Shown: positions 35,087-46,736 of the stretch, piece by piece
How positions within the stretch are numbered: the stretch's first letter is position 1
Layout: each line of letters begins with the position of its first letter
Assembly (NCBI GenBank): GCA_024195585.1
Contig: SWBL01000136.1
Location: 55,711-119,710, forward strand
From: Aureobasidium sp. EXF-3400
Taxonomy: Eukaryota > Ascomycota > Dothideomycetes > Dothideales > Saccotheciaceae
Direction: 5' to 3'
Length of the DNA: 64,000 bases
The notes under the pieces: generated by a model
What the model was told of the DNA's origin: nothing
The model's database searches: none
Seen by the model: the letters and a program-made list of their open reading frames with translations, nothing else
Made by a program: the position numbers and the translations under genes

Positions 35087-35783
35087 ATGGCATCTTCGAC
35101 ACCGCAGCCAGGCACGGTCGAGCCGCCCGTCAGCATCGACCGATTGACCAACAGTGAATGGGTGAAGCCTGAATACAAGCTGCCCATCCCATCGCTTCAA
35201 TTCCTCTTCCACCTTGAATGTGATATGGAATCCTTCAGACACATTGGACCTGGCCCCCACGGCGACAGGTCTACTGTGATATTCAAGGGCGGCCGATTTG
35301 AGGGTCCACGCCTAAGAGGCAAGATTCTTCCTGGAGGTGGAGGTGAGCACAATGTACCTTTTTGTGCCCAATCGCTTCAGATTCCTAACCAATGGCTGCT
35401 TAGATTGGGAGATCGTGAGGGACCACGACGGAGATCAGCAGACTGCCCACCTTGATACAAGATACAACTTGGAGACACATGACGGAGCAACAATCTATTT
35501 GCGCACGACAGGGTGAGTAGTGCAACCTCTGAAGCAGAATGCTGAAATCAAAGGAGGAAGACGGCATACTGACGTTGTGAGTCCCAGAACGAGAACAGGG
35601 AAGAAGGAAATACTTGAAAAGCTGGGAGAGGGAAAAATCGGCCCTGATCAATTCAGAATGCGTCTCAACCTCACCTTCGAGACTGGTGATGAGAGATACA
35701 CCTGGCTCAACTCGGCTGTCTTCATCGCGAGCTCCGGGCGCGTGGGTGACATGGTCATCTACGATGCCTACCAAGTTCTTTGA
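35087..35783 (+). CDS. DUF3237 family protein
   Basis: Exons 35087-35342, 35404-35512 and 35588-35783; 186 aa. The predicted beta-barrel-like domain has the DUF3237 landmarks: LFHLECDME, a GPRLRGKILPGGGDWEIV stretch rebuilt across intron 1, LDTRYNLETHDGATIYLRTTG rebuilt across intron 2, and a final NSAVFIASSGR. The biochemical function of the family is unknown; it is small, soluble and often near oxidoreductases. The next gene downstream on the same strand is an FAD oxidoreductase, 346 bp away, so a functional link is possible but not shown. Confidence 0.88.
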
Positions 35784-36129
35784 GGATTTCTATATATCCT
35801 TCTATTCAAGTAAATGTATCGTTCATATCCACATCACTGCATTCGGTGGAATCGGAAGCAGATCGAGAGTCGGAGGAATATATTGAACTTAATCTTGGGT
35901 ACTAAGGCTCGATCAGGCATGGTGGCCGAAAGACCCCAGATTTGGCGTCGCTCAGGTCGTGATCTATGACGATGTTGTCTCCCATTTCCTGGCGGTCATG
36001 ATGTGATTTTTGTTCGCGTATGTCATTCTTTGTCGCGCAAGGGGCATACATGACCATTGAATGACCCGTTCGTTTCTTGTCGCGTGCAGGAAAAACTACA
36101 TTGACCAGCTGCGACCTCGACCTGCACAC

Positions 36130-37983
36130 ATGCCAGAAGAAAGGCCTTTGTTAACAAGTGAACCCTCTCAGACGCGGTACGACATGGGTCAACAGATGGA
36201 GAATCAGAAGAGAAAGAAGGTGCTTGTTGTCGGCGCTGGAGCTGCAGGTCAGTTCGACATGATTGATACGAGTCTCGCAGAGCAGAATTGATGCGTCGAG
36301 ACAGGTATGAGCTGTGCTCACCACCTCGCCGAACAGCCCGACAAGTTTGATGTCACGCTCGTGGATGCGGTTGACTACTGTGGTGGTCAAGCATACAGTA
36401 TCCCCATCGACAAGAACAAGTATGGCGCCAGTTGGCTCAACCAGGGTGTTCAAGGTGGCTCGTACATCTTCCACCACACCATGACTATGTTCGCACGCCA
36501 GGGACACCATGCCGATCCCGTCAAGTTGCACGTCTCGTTCGGAAAGGATGAGCAGTTCTGGACCAATGTTTACTCAACCATGATGCTCAAGAAGCACGAA
36601 AAGGAGGTCAGACGCTTTTACTACATGATCAAGATCATCCGTTGGTTCGAGGTTTTCTTCGCTCTCATACCCATCAAGCATGTGGTCAAGCTCTTCATGT
36701 TCTCTGATGAGTTTGCCAATGTCGTCGCGCTACCCATGGTCGCTCTATTTTTGGGCACTGGAAACTACGCCCCCGAAGTACCAAGTATGGTTTTGGAGAG
36801 ATTGTGCACAAGTCCAACATACGGCATGTGGTTCCCAACAGACAAGGCCAGTGTAGCCAGCAACATGCCTCCCATGGTCGTGTTCCCCAACTTCAGCGAG
36901 TTCTACAGCGACTGGAAAACCAGCCTGGAGAAGAAGGGCGTTCACGTTCGCCTCTCCACCGAAGTCACCCAAGTTGTACGCAGAAACAAGGATGGCGTCG
37001 ACGTCAAGATCATCAAACGAACACCCGCCTCAGACGGCCATACCCAAGATAGCGCCTGGGTGCCCAACACAGTTGAAGGCGCGAACGGCGATCCCAACGC
37101 TACCGAGACCGAAGAACACTACGACGAAATTGTACTCTGCGTTCTCACTGATACTGCTAAACGCATTCTCAAGCCCTGCGCAACATGGAGAGAAAACAAA
37201 GTCCTGGGATCCGCCAAGTTCGCCAACGATATCACTATCACACACTCAGATGCAGACTACATGCGCAAGCACTACGAGATGGAGTTCAACGAAGAGCAGG
37301 CTGTCACAAAATTGAACGGCGTCGACCAATCGTCCCGTGTCGAGTTTGCACGCAAAAACTTCAAGCCCATGTATCTGATCAAGATGTATCCTTCTGACCT
37401 CACAAAACTGGAAATGAGCTTCAACTGCTCAAACTACCAGTCCCAATTCCCTCCTGACACACCTCTGGACAATGCAGTTTTCCAGACCATTTTCCTCAAC
37501 AAAGATAGAGATTCGCATCTCTGGTCTATCGATGAGATTGACGAGTCAAAGATCATTCGCAAGGATTGGTGGCACCAGCTTTGTCACTCGTTCACCCACT
37601 ACCTCTTCGTTGTACCCTGGATGTGGGCACTCAACGGCAGAAACCACACCAGATTCGCTGCAGCCTGGACAATGGTCAACGCCCACGAGGTCGCTTGTAT
37701 CTCTGGTATCGCCGCTGCTGTCGATCTAGGAGCTACCTACCCTGAAGATCTCGAGCGTGATAAGTTTGCTCTGCTGGCATTCAGATTGTACTATCTGCTT
37801 GCATATGGCAAGTGGTACAAGAAGAGATACAGTGGCAAGAACAGCAAGGAGAGTTACTCTTCTGGTCTTTATGGCTCGGTATACCAAGGCCCTGGTGTTG
37901 CTAGCGAGGAGCGCACATGCTGGAAGAAGGAGGTGGAGAACGGACGTGCTTTGAAGGACTTCAGCATGGCCAAGTCTGATTAG
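36130..37983 (+). CDS. FAD/NAD(P)-dependent oxidoreductase
   Basis: Exons 36130-36247 and 36305-37983, with a 57-bp intron inside the dinucleotide-binding motif; 598 aa. An in-frame ATG at 36061 would add 23 residues. The N-terminal Rossmann motif VLVVGAGAAGMSCAHHLAE is intact once spliced, followed by the FAD-contacting VTLVDAVDYCGGQA. A hydrophobic segment near residues 170-185 (WFEVFFALIPIKHVVKLF) may associate with membranes. The C-terminal part has HTRFAAAWTMVNAHEVACISGIAAA, a pattern I know from predicted NAD/FAD-binding amine-oxidase-like proteins (COG2907-type). Substrate unknown. Good confidence in class, none in reaction. Confidence 0.88.
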
Positions 37984-40163
37984 AGGACATTTACGGATGA
38001 AGATATGGAATAGTTCAGGATCAACTACCCAACTGTTTTGTGCTAATTAGTAGAACGATCATTGATCGTAACACCTTCGTGTGTAGTTGTAATAATAAAC
38101 ACAAAAACATTTCACAAAAAGGTCATTGGTTTTCAACAGTCTCACTTTTCAGTTGGCAAATGCGTTCTTTTTACGTCTCGCAAGCTGGACGCTATACTTA
38201 GTATGGAATCTTTGTCTACCACTCTCATTCTGTCCTACCTCTTCCACAATGTTGTAACCAGATCTGTATTAGAACACCTCACAAACGGATTCAATCAACT
38301 GTGTGCGATATATCACTCATTTCTCATGGTCAACGAAAGTCATCAAGTGGAAAAGGAGGACAGGGTGATACACTCAGAGACTTTCAAAGCAAGAGCGACG
38401 ACATGATGGCCACGTCTTGAAATGCTTGATCGCTTTCTTCTTGGTACAATCTGACTGTGTTGCTCAGCCATCGGATGAGCAGCACACTCTTCTAGCAGCC
38501 AGCTTGTCGTCGTTGTATTGTCTTATCTTCACGCTTTGTTAGAAAAGACGTTAGACAGGTCAGAATCACTAACATTTCGAACCTGTATAGGGCCATCAGC
38601 CAGTGTCAGACGTGTATCGACGTACAGGACAGCCTCAACTCGAACGGGCTACATTATGGCTATGGAATTGACCAGTCATCGGACTAGTCATGTGTATTCT
38701 TGCCACGATAGATCTCTTCAACAAATCAAGAGCGAGAGCTTTCCGACCGGTCTACTCTGTCCTTGGCGGGTCGTGGTCGTGATATATCGAGGTCGCTACG
38801 AAATTTAAGATTGAGACGAGCTTCAGGTGCAGACAGGCTGAAGTCGTAGTTTGGAGTCTCAGATCGGCTGGCGGTTCTCATGGAAATCCTCATTCTCGTT
38901 CTCGCGAGCTGCCTGACGAGAAGCTTTGCTACTGGTTCATGTAGTTGGACTCGAGTTTAGTGACGTTCTCACTCGCCAGACTAGGTTCTTCTTTGCGAGA
39001 TGGAGCAGAATTGCATAGGCCTAAGCTCTTCGGCGATCCAAGGAACCTTTGTCAGAGCAGTGGCCTCCAGGAGGGACTGCAAAGAGGTCCTCGTAGAGCT
39101 CGCAAGATTGTTCAGCATGCGAAATGCAAGAAATCATGTCAGCGTATGCAGCGTTACCGGCCTCGATAAGATTTGACAGGAAGTTGTCCTCGCATAGAAA
39201 GAGTGCGATAGCAAACCGCCCTGTGGTACTTGTCGAGGTCAGCATACCGGTAGGTCAGGAAGAACAACAACTGCGGTTGCTCTCTTCGCACGTGTCGCGA
39301 TTCAAATGGTCGTTGATTCTTCCACCGCTTTTCTCAAAGGTCTAAACTCAGAACGAAGAATCTGCACGCTGTTTTGTTCTCGAGGCGCCTACCATCACGT
39401 CACTCAAAGTGAGCCGAACTGATGCTCTGTCTTGCAGAACGTGCATCTTGGTTCAATGGTTGGGCGGGCCGCTCGATTGTTGGAAGCTAAAGCTCGTGTT
39501 GTAGCGAATCGCGAATTGCCAGACTTGGCTCAGGCACGATTTTGCTATACCATCTTTTGGAAAAGATGCCGTAAAACGATTGGAACCGGCCAGATACGTT
39601 CCTTCTCGAGTCCATGTGTCAATTGGCCCCATCAAGTAGTGAGCCTTCAGGGAGACCACCTGAAGAGTAGCAGTGGTGTATTTTCGTCTGTCAATTGCTG
39701 TCAAGATGTCTCAAAGACTTGTCGGCCCTTTCCCCATGAACGGAGCGGGTGAGAACGGCGAAGATCACGTGGAAGACTTTTAGCGTGTTCTGGAAGCATT
39801 GGCAACGCCGCCATCCTTTGATATGCTTTCGTAAAACCTCGCTACCACTACCCAAGAGGTGGCGCTTGCGAGGAGAATGCTGGTGTAGCTTCGCTGCCCT
39901 GAAGCGATTCCTAGATCTGTCGCCGAAAAAGAACGTTTTGTGGTTAGAAGGTCGCCAAGCCGTCATGTCAAGCTCTTCTGCCCTAAGTAAACGCCTCGAT
40001 ATGTTCAAGTAGGAAACCCATCAAGGTCTACGAGCCTACGGTAGTTGATCTTGGTATCTCAATGGTCTAGTATATATACACCGTTCATTCTCCATCTGTA
40101 TACATTCTCAGCATCTCATCTTCTCTTCGTTCTTTCTGATCTGGTGCATCGATCTACCACACA
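37984..40163. other. 2.2-kb stretch without genes
   Basis: Only short frames on both strands with no recognisable products. It ends in the promoter of the GH5 gene with a TATATATA element. Confidence 0.5.
40071..40078 (+). promoter_or_regulatory. TATA box of the GH5 glucanase gene
   Basis: TATATATA, 93 bp upstream of the ATG at 40164, followed by a C/T-rich leader (CATCTCATCTTCTCTTCG). Confidence 0.5.
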
Positions 40164-41552
40164 ATGAGACTTTCCACTTTCCTTCTTGCTGGCTCCGGCT
40201 CTGCAGTTCTGGCTGCTCCTACTCCCAGTCTGATGGGAGACTTGCTCAGCCTGACAAACGACATCATCACCACTGTCACTTCCACCATTGTCAATGACCT
40301 GGCCTCGCAAGTCGCCGCTCTTGGCTGTGTCTTGCAAACCAACGCCAACCAGCACGGTCAAATCCTGAACACGGCTGCTCTTACCATTGAGGCCATCGAG
40401 GTCGCCGCTAAGAGATTCACCCAAATTTGTAACTGGTCGAAGCCTGGAAATCGATACGTCAACTGGTCTACCTACAAGGCCAACGGTGTCAACCTCGGCG
40501 CTTGGTTGGAGATTGAGCAGAACTACGACACTGAATGGTGGGCTGCTAACGTTGGTTCATTCCCTGACGAGTGGACTTGGTGTTCTACCGTCGGTTTCTC
40601 GGTTTGCGGTCCTATTCTCGAGAAGCGCTACGCCTCTTTCTTCACCACTGCCGACATTGACAAGATGGGTGCTAAGGGCATCAATACTCTCAGAATCCCA
40701 ACCACTTACGCCGCATGGACTCAGGTTCCCGGCAGCGGACTCTACTCTGGCAACCAGCAGGGTTATCTCAGAGCCCTCACCAACTATGCTATCGATAGAT
40801 ACAACATGCACGTTATTATTGGTCTTCACTCCCTGCCCGGCGGTGTCAACACCCTCGGCATTGGCGAAGCCTTTGGTCACGATGCTTGGTTCCAGAACAG
40901 CACCAACCTCGACTACAGCTTCAAGGCCATTGACTCCGTCTTGAACTTCATCAAGACATCTGGTCGTCAGAATGCCTTCACTATCGCTCCCATTAACGAA
41001 GCTAGCGACAATTTTGCCGGTTTCGCTACTCCTGCAGGTCTCACCGATGCTGGTGTCAACTGGATCAACACTTACATCAAGGGTGTCCTTGCTCGCATTG
41101 CAAAGGTCGACAAGAGAATCCCTCTGATGCTCCAGGACTCATTCTTCAGTGAGATGTTCTGGTCTCCCTTCTACCCTGCTGGCACCAACCTCGTCATCGA
41201 CTCTCACATCTACTTCTTCGCTGCCGCTGGCGCATACTCTCAGTACGTTCCTGCTGCTGTTTGTGGCCAGGCCAAGTACATCGGCCAGGGCGATGGCAAG
41301 TTCCCTGTCTTCGTTGGTGAATTTTCTCTCCAGACACTTTACAACAACACTCTGAGCAACAGAAAGACTCTCTACGACACTCAGGTCTACGCTTACCAGA
41401 AGTACGCTTCTGGTGGTGCTTTCTGGAACGGCAAGATGCTCAACAATGTTGATGGTGTGGATGGCGAGGGCATGCTTCAGGACTACTGGTCGTGGGAGGC
41501 TCTTGCTGATGCTGGTGTTGTTTCTAACACCATCGATCAGAGCTACTGCTAG
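40164..41552 (+). CDS. Secreted GH5 exo-1,3-beta-glucanase
   Basis: Single exon, 462 aa. The signal peptide LSTFLLAGSGSAVLAAP is followed by about 80 residues of low-conservation pro-region, then a GH5 subfamily 9-type catalytic domain. Landmarks are GVNLGAWLEIEQ, GINTLRIPTTYAAW, IGLHSLPGG, the acid/base Glu in PINEAS (the usual NEP has become NEA), HIYFF, and the nucleophile Glu in FVGEFSL, ending with GGAFWNGK. Such enzymes trim beta-1,3-glucan in the fungal wall or hydrolyse external glucan. The absence of introns is common in this family. No C-terminal anchor is seen, so it is likely released into the wall or medium. Confidence 0.93.
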   Translation: MRLSTFLLAGSGSAVLAAPTPSLMGDLLSLTNDIITTVTSTIVNDLASQVAALGCVLQTNANQHGQILNTAALTIEAIEVAAKRFTQICNWSKPGNRYVNWSTYKANGVNLGAWLEIEQNYDTEWWAANVGSFPDEWTWCSTVGFSVCGPILEKRYASFFTTADIDKMGAKGINTLRIPTTYAAWTQVPGSGLYSGNQQGYLRALTNYAIDRYNMHVIIGLHSLPGGVNTLGIGEAFGHDAWFQNSTNLDYSFKAIDSVLNFIKTSGRQNAFTIAPINEASDNFAGFATPAGLTDAGVNWINTYIKGVLARIAKVDKRIPLMLQDSFFSEMFWSPFYPAGTNLVIDSHIYFFAAAGAYSQYVPAAVCGQAKYIGQGDGKFPVFVGEFSLQTLYNNTLSNRKTLYDTQVYAYQKYASGGAFWNGKMLNNVDGVDGEGMLQDYWSWEALADAGVVSNTIDQSYC

Positions 41553-41713
41553 ATTTTTGGAGTGTGCGGTAAGTCTTCAAGATACCAATTTGTTTATAGC
41601 TTTACAGGGTCGGGAGTTGGCAACAGGCGCAAAGATATTGTACATATGCAAAAAATTCATTAAATCATTCCATCTACATCAGTTACAGAAACAAGCATGT
41701 CCGTCTATATGTT

Positions 41714-43746
41714 CTACTTCTGGTCCATCTTTCCAGTCACGACTTCAGGCTCCTCGGCAATCTTTGCATCAAGTGCCTCTTGACCTTCGAGAATAACATC
41801 AGCAGGGATGCGATCGGGAGTCTTATTAGTCAACAAGATCATTGGAGCAGTCGCCAACGCCATGAGGCCAAAGCTGACACAGAAGCCGATGAGAGGGCTA
41901 GCCTCAGTCTGGGTGTTCATGCCATAGCTGATAGCCTGTCCTACAGCTTCAAGACATCTGAAGGCAGCTCCGTTGCGAACGTTTGCCTGAGCATCGGTTG
42001 CGAACGACGAAAGCAGCCAGTACATGTATGACTGTGAGAGAGGTCCAGTGGTCTGTACGAAGAAGTAGGGCAAGAAGGCAGAAGGGTATAGTGAATCGTC
42101 CCAATCGATTCTGCCGGGGTCGTGGGCGTTGAACTTGACTTGCATGATGATGCTCCAAATGTAGACACCGAGGTTGAGAATGACGACTACGAAGAGACCA
42201 ACACGTGCTCTTTGGCGTTGGCTGAGGCTCTTCATGTCGAGAATGAAACCAAGACCGAAACATCCGACACTTTGATGGTTAGTACAAGCTTGCGTAGTCG
42301 AGCAGTTCCATAATACTCACATGCAGAAGAATGGTGAAATCAAAGAGGACAAAGCACGAGCGCGAACAGAAAAGTAAATTCCAAGGTAGGTGCTCCAAGT
42401 GCCAGAATACTTGAAGAATATTAGTATGTTATTCAAGAATTGAAGAGAGACGGTAATTGCTTACGAAGAATGACCACATAGCCCAGAATGCGGACAAGAC
42501 GATCAGGCTAGAAGTTATAGTTGTCTTGATGAGCTTGAACTCCTGCTTTGTGCCAATCTTCTCGGAGACTAAGATACGGGTACCGTCCGATCGAACAACG
42601 CGTTCGAGAGGAGAGATCATCAGGGCGAAGGGGAGACTGTGGTTGTCAGCAGGTTGATGTTGGTGGTGATGTAGGAGAGACAATACTCACGCAAGACACT
42701 CGATAATCAAGAAAGCGACGTATGTATCGGGAGTCACACCAGCTTCAGCACCTTTTACATGGTTCTTAGACAGGTTGATAGCGCCTCCGACCAATTGGCC
42801 GAGGTTGCGGGCTACAATCCAGAAAGCCAGGTATTTTCCACGAGCTCCTGAAGGCGCAAGGCTCATAATAGTTCCACTCTCTGCAACATACCATGCCTAT
42901 TAAGGGCTCAGTTAGCATGGTTTCTTGTTCGGAGGATGGTACACTGCAATTGCAACAACCGTCACATAGTAGAGTGCTGCTTGGAGGGCCGAAGACCTCT
43001 ATCGAGAGCCTGTCCGTCCACTGGCGACGACAGGCTTTCGACAGATGTCTCCTCCACCTCAAATAGTACTCTGTAACGCAATGGCGGCCCAGTCTCCCGA
43101 GCCGGAATTCGAGACCCCATGTGATGGCTGTTGACTTATGCTATGCACCGTTGTATACGTACTCCTGTGCCAATACCAGAGACGAAGCCACCAAAGATAA
43201 TGTACTACGAAGCATCAGTGCTGTTTCCTTTGCTGATTGGTCTTGAGTCGTACCCATTGGTTGCCAAACTTGCTGTTGCAATAGTATGATGAACCCTGAA
43301 TGGGGAACGAGATGGCACCAATAACCAACGCCCATTTGACTCCAAGTTTGTTCACCAAAGGACCACCAAGGAAGCAGACAAGGGCGAGCATAACGTAGGT
43401 GATGGAGTTGGCGATGTTATTTGTTTGAGCAGAGGCAAGACCACCACCACCAAGACCTATCATGGTTAGTCGTGTATGTAAAGTAGACTACAGATGAATA
43501 CCTACCTGCAATTGCATCTGACATGGCTGGACCGCAGAAACTCTGCATGGATAGAAGCATCATCTGTGTGAAACTGTCTTGGTATATCCTCTTCCACCAG
43601 GGTACAGAGTTCTTGTATTCTTCCATGTTGACCCTCTCGTCAGCGTAGACTGGCGGGTCGTTCATCGGGATTGTTCCATGTGTTCTGAGAGCTTCATCGT
43701 CTCCGCCGGCGTGTGTGTTAGGGGGAGCAGCAGCGAGCGAGGCCAT
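41714..43746 (-). CDS. UNC93-like major facilitator membrane protein
   Basis: Seven minus-strand exons: 43746-43506, 43456-43254, 43204-43163, 42896-42691, 42636-42465, 42409-42321 and 42269-41714; about 502 aa. The spliced protein has 11-12 hydrophobic helices with the UNC93/DUF895 signatures: SMQSFCGPAMSDAIAG-LGGGG, NSITYVMLALVCFLGGP, FGGFVSGIGTG-AWYVAESGTIM across intron 3, and SGARGKYLAFWIVARNLGQLVGG. The hydrophilic N-terminus (about 60 aa) and C-terminal tail are cytosolic. Fungal members are uncharacterised transporters. Intron 3 (43162-42897, 266 bp) is exceptionally long; the other introns are 49-55 bp. A TATA-like box lies about 80 bp upstream. Confidence 0.9.
42897..43162 (-). other. 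Oversized intron in the UNC93-like gene
   Basis: The intron runs from GTACGT to TTAATAG and is about five times longer than the six-intron norm of this gene. Its interior includes GGTCTCGAATTCCGGCTCGGGAGACTG, split here as GGTCTCGAATTCC and GGCTCGGGAGACTG, with a tRNA T-arm-like look. An inserted short element is possible. Confidence 0.6.
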
Positions 43747-43825
43747 GTTGTGAGTGTGGTATGGCTACCAGGATAGAGAGTGTGGAAAGACTGCAGACAG
43801 AAGCTTGATTGAGGTTCTCTACGAC

Positions 43826-43832
43826 ATTTATA
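43826..43832 (-). promoter_or_regulatory. TATA box of the UNC93-like gene
   Basis: The minus strand reads TATAAAT about 80 bp upstream of the ATG at 43746. Confidence 0.4.
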
Positions 43833-45391
43833 AGATATCAGACAGCATTAGGTTACCCCAGAAAGATAGTCCCCATCGCTTTGACCTGTGCATATTATCA
43901 GTGGAATCTGGGTTCAAGTGCCACGCGGGCCCATGGTTTGCCCCAGACTATGAAAGTCATGTCGAATGATGGGCAAAAGAGAGCCGTTTTCACCTTGGAC
44001 CTTCCTCGAATTTTGGGCGGCATGTAGCGGTTGTCTTCGGCGCAAAATCTCGAGGAAGGTACAAGCGTCAGACTGCGAGATAGGAGCCGCGGTTTCTGGC
44101 CGTGGTCACTTTTGCCTAAATGGCAGAGAACGGAAGATATCGCTTGGACCGGCAGCCAATCGGAGCCTGGCATGGAAGCGGAGGAGCTCGCCATATTGAG
44201 CCTAGTACATGCGGGGGATAAGCCAGCGACGTCGACGGACAACCTGCAAAGAGGAAAGATAGCACATGTCTTCCGACAGCCGTTTGAGCGACAGCAATAT
44301 CTTAGGTAACACCTTCCATGCTTTCGTGGAGCGCTCTTGTGTGTAACTTCCTCATGACTTGACTGCGACTCTTCGGCATCTATGTAGACGGCAGTGACTC
44401 ACACGACACACCTGTGCCCCATGGCAGAACTTACCATGATCGAGCCTCGTAGCCACTTCCGATTAGGTCTATACCTTTGCCGAACTTCACACATAGGATC
44501 TGAAAGCGCTTGGAGATTATAGAAACGAGAATGCACACAGATGTCTGTGAACATTGCGCTAGGCTTGTTCAGACCCAGAGGGATCCTTATACATCAAGCG
44601 CCATCGTTATCTGGAGGCATAGCAGAGGACAGTTTGTCGAGAAGACACATCCTCGCTGCTGCACCTGGGGTCGCCCATGTCCTTGAAAGCCTGCATCATG
44701 ACTATTTGCAATCGCTCATCGACGCGGCACTCCAGGGCAGAGCGTCAGTGTGATCAAAAGCCTCCTCGCTCATGAATGACCTTTGAGATCTCTCTTCATG
44801 TATGCCTTTCTGATGGCACGTCCCTACCCTAAAAATTTCTAGTATATTATTTAATAATCGAACAGATCGCAGACAAACAACGCTTCAATCTCTGTAGGCA
44901 CACTCTGTCGGAGCAATCGCCTGATGAATCAATTGGAGCGTCACAAGGTGCACTTCAATAATTCAATACAACAAACGGACTGTGAGCAAAAAGAGGGTAC
45001 GAAGTCGAGTGAAACTTCAAGGATTGTCTAAGATGGTGACAGGCAAGTGAGACGGCCGCACTTTCCCTCGTAGAATTTGACGACTCGTCGCATTCCAGCC
45101 CGTCTCTCATGCGCATTCGTCTTGCTTATTGGCACCGAAACCGAACGTGTAAGACCTCAAGGTCTGACAGTCGCGGTAACAAGTCGGCATAAACAAAGAG
45201 CACCGGTATTGATTGCTCCTTTCCTCAATCCGAACGAACCAGTAGTCTGACTGCTTCATCTCAAACCAGAAATCCTGTTCAACTTCTCGCACGCGCACAG
45301 CACCAGTTGTCTCAAAGCAACACAGCACATCAAGACTAGCACATCCTCACCGTCTGCGTTATCGAATCAGCTGGGGTTCTAAGCGTCTACC
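43833..45391. other. 1.6-kb intergenic stretch
   Basis: Promoter regions of the UNC93-like gene (-) and the BTB gene (+). No protein-coding signal was found in frames up to about 115 codons. Confidence 0.5.
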
Positions 45392-46176
45392 ATGTCAGTC
45401 CGGTAAGCGCAACCAGCAGCAGACTGGCGGCTGCCTTGCGCTGACCATTCATTGTTTACAGGGCGAATATCACCGGTCCCTTCGCCGAGATCACTGTCGG
45501 AGCGGGAACATCTGCTGTTGTCTTCAACCTTCCGAAAGAGCTGCTCTGCCAATCATTCACATACTTCAGGGCTGCATTGAACAGTGGCTTCTCCGAGACT
45601 ATAACGCAGCGAATCGTGCTCGATGACGAGGATCCCGACATTTTCAGAACTTACGCCCTTTGGTTATTTCAAGAAGAACTAAAGCGCGATTGCCTCGATG
45701 AAGTTTCCCAGGTCGAACGCCACCTGTTCTATCTCTACATATTCGCAGACAAAAGAGGCATTGTGAAGCTCGCAAATGATGTCGTTACCATGATGGCTTC
45801 TTACTGGGACAACAAGGCTATCGATATGAGCGTCACTCGAGAATTTCTCCCTTTGATATCATCACAATTCACACTCTACCGACTTACACTGGACAGCCTG
45901 CTTCTGGAGTCTAGGGGCAGTGCATGGAGTGAAGAGAAATGGGAACAATTCGGTAGGCATCCTCAAGATGTGATGCTGGAACTCTTCCGAAAAGAACGCC
46001 ACTTTCCTGATTCCTTCTGTCATCCAGACGAGTGCTTCAAGTCCATCTGCCACTACCACGAGCATAACGGCGATGTGACTGAACAAGCAGATTGTGCCCA
46101 CAGGTTGGAAAGAGGCTACAATACATGGATTTATTACACACCCGACGAACTTCAACAGGTCGCATGGGAATGGTGA
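45392..46176 (+). CDS. BTB/POZ domain protein (tandem copy 1)
   Basis: Exons 45392-45402 and 45462-46176; 241 aa. The tiny first exon encodes MSVR and splices in phase over a 59-bp intron; the upstream part of exon 2 supplies the BTB start. The BTB fold is clearer than in the members at the left end: ITVGAGTSAVVFNLPKELL, FTYFRAALNSGFSE, IVLDDEDPDIFRTYALWLF. After the BTB comes a helical part with FADKRGIVKLANDV, and at the end CHYHEHNGDVTEQADC, the same CxYHxH...C knuckle seen in the other family members. The tandem paralogue lies 560 bp downstream. Likely a protein-interaction module; partner unknown. Confidence 0.85.
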
Positions 46177-46736
46177 GCAACACGAAGAAGGCGGCGGAGC
46201 GGACAGATTAGAGAAGGGAAAACTCGATCTAGATTCCCAGCAATATTAGACGCAAGTCTCGTAACTCATGGTATCAATGCCGCTCTGCCTCAAATTCGTA
46301 TTCCAATATGGTTACCTTGTTGCGTCTTACTCATTCAATATCCATGCCTTTGTATACACGATGTCTGCTGTCGCATTGTTTCCTACCCTGGACGGCCGAC
46401 CTCCCTTTCTTTCACTACTCCCATCGATTTTGTGTCGCGGCGGCTTTCACTAAGTGAAATTGCAGTGATTAAGGTCTATAATCATCTCACTTACGATTTT
46501 CTCGCGCCTGCCCAAGCGTCTTCTAGATTTCGTCGCCTTCGAAAAGTTTTCTAGATAACATCGGTATCTTCATTGAGCGCACTGCAACAAACCAGCAGCA
46601 TCACTGTCTCAACCTCCATCACCGCAACCTCACTTTCCTTGTTGCACAGCCCGCCTCAAAGTCATCACGATCTCTCTTTCTTCTTCTACATACTTACAAC
46701 TCAACAATCTTTGTTTAACTCATTCAGCACCAATCC
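46177..46736. other. Spacer between tandem BTB genes
   Basis: 560 bp with a long C/T-rich leader from about 46600 to 46736. No gene seen. Confidence 0.5.
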
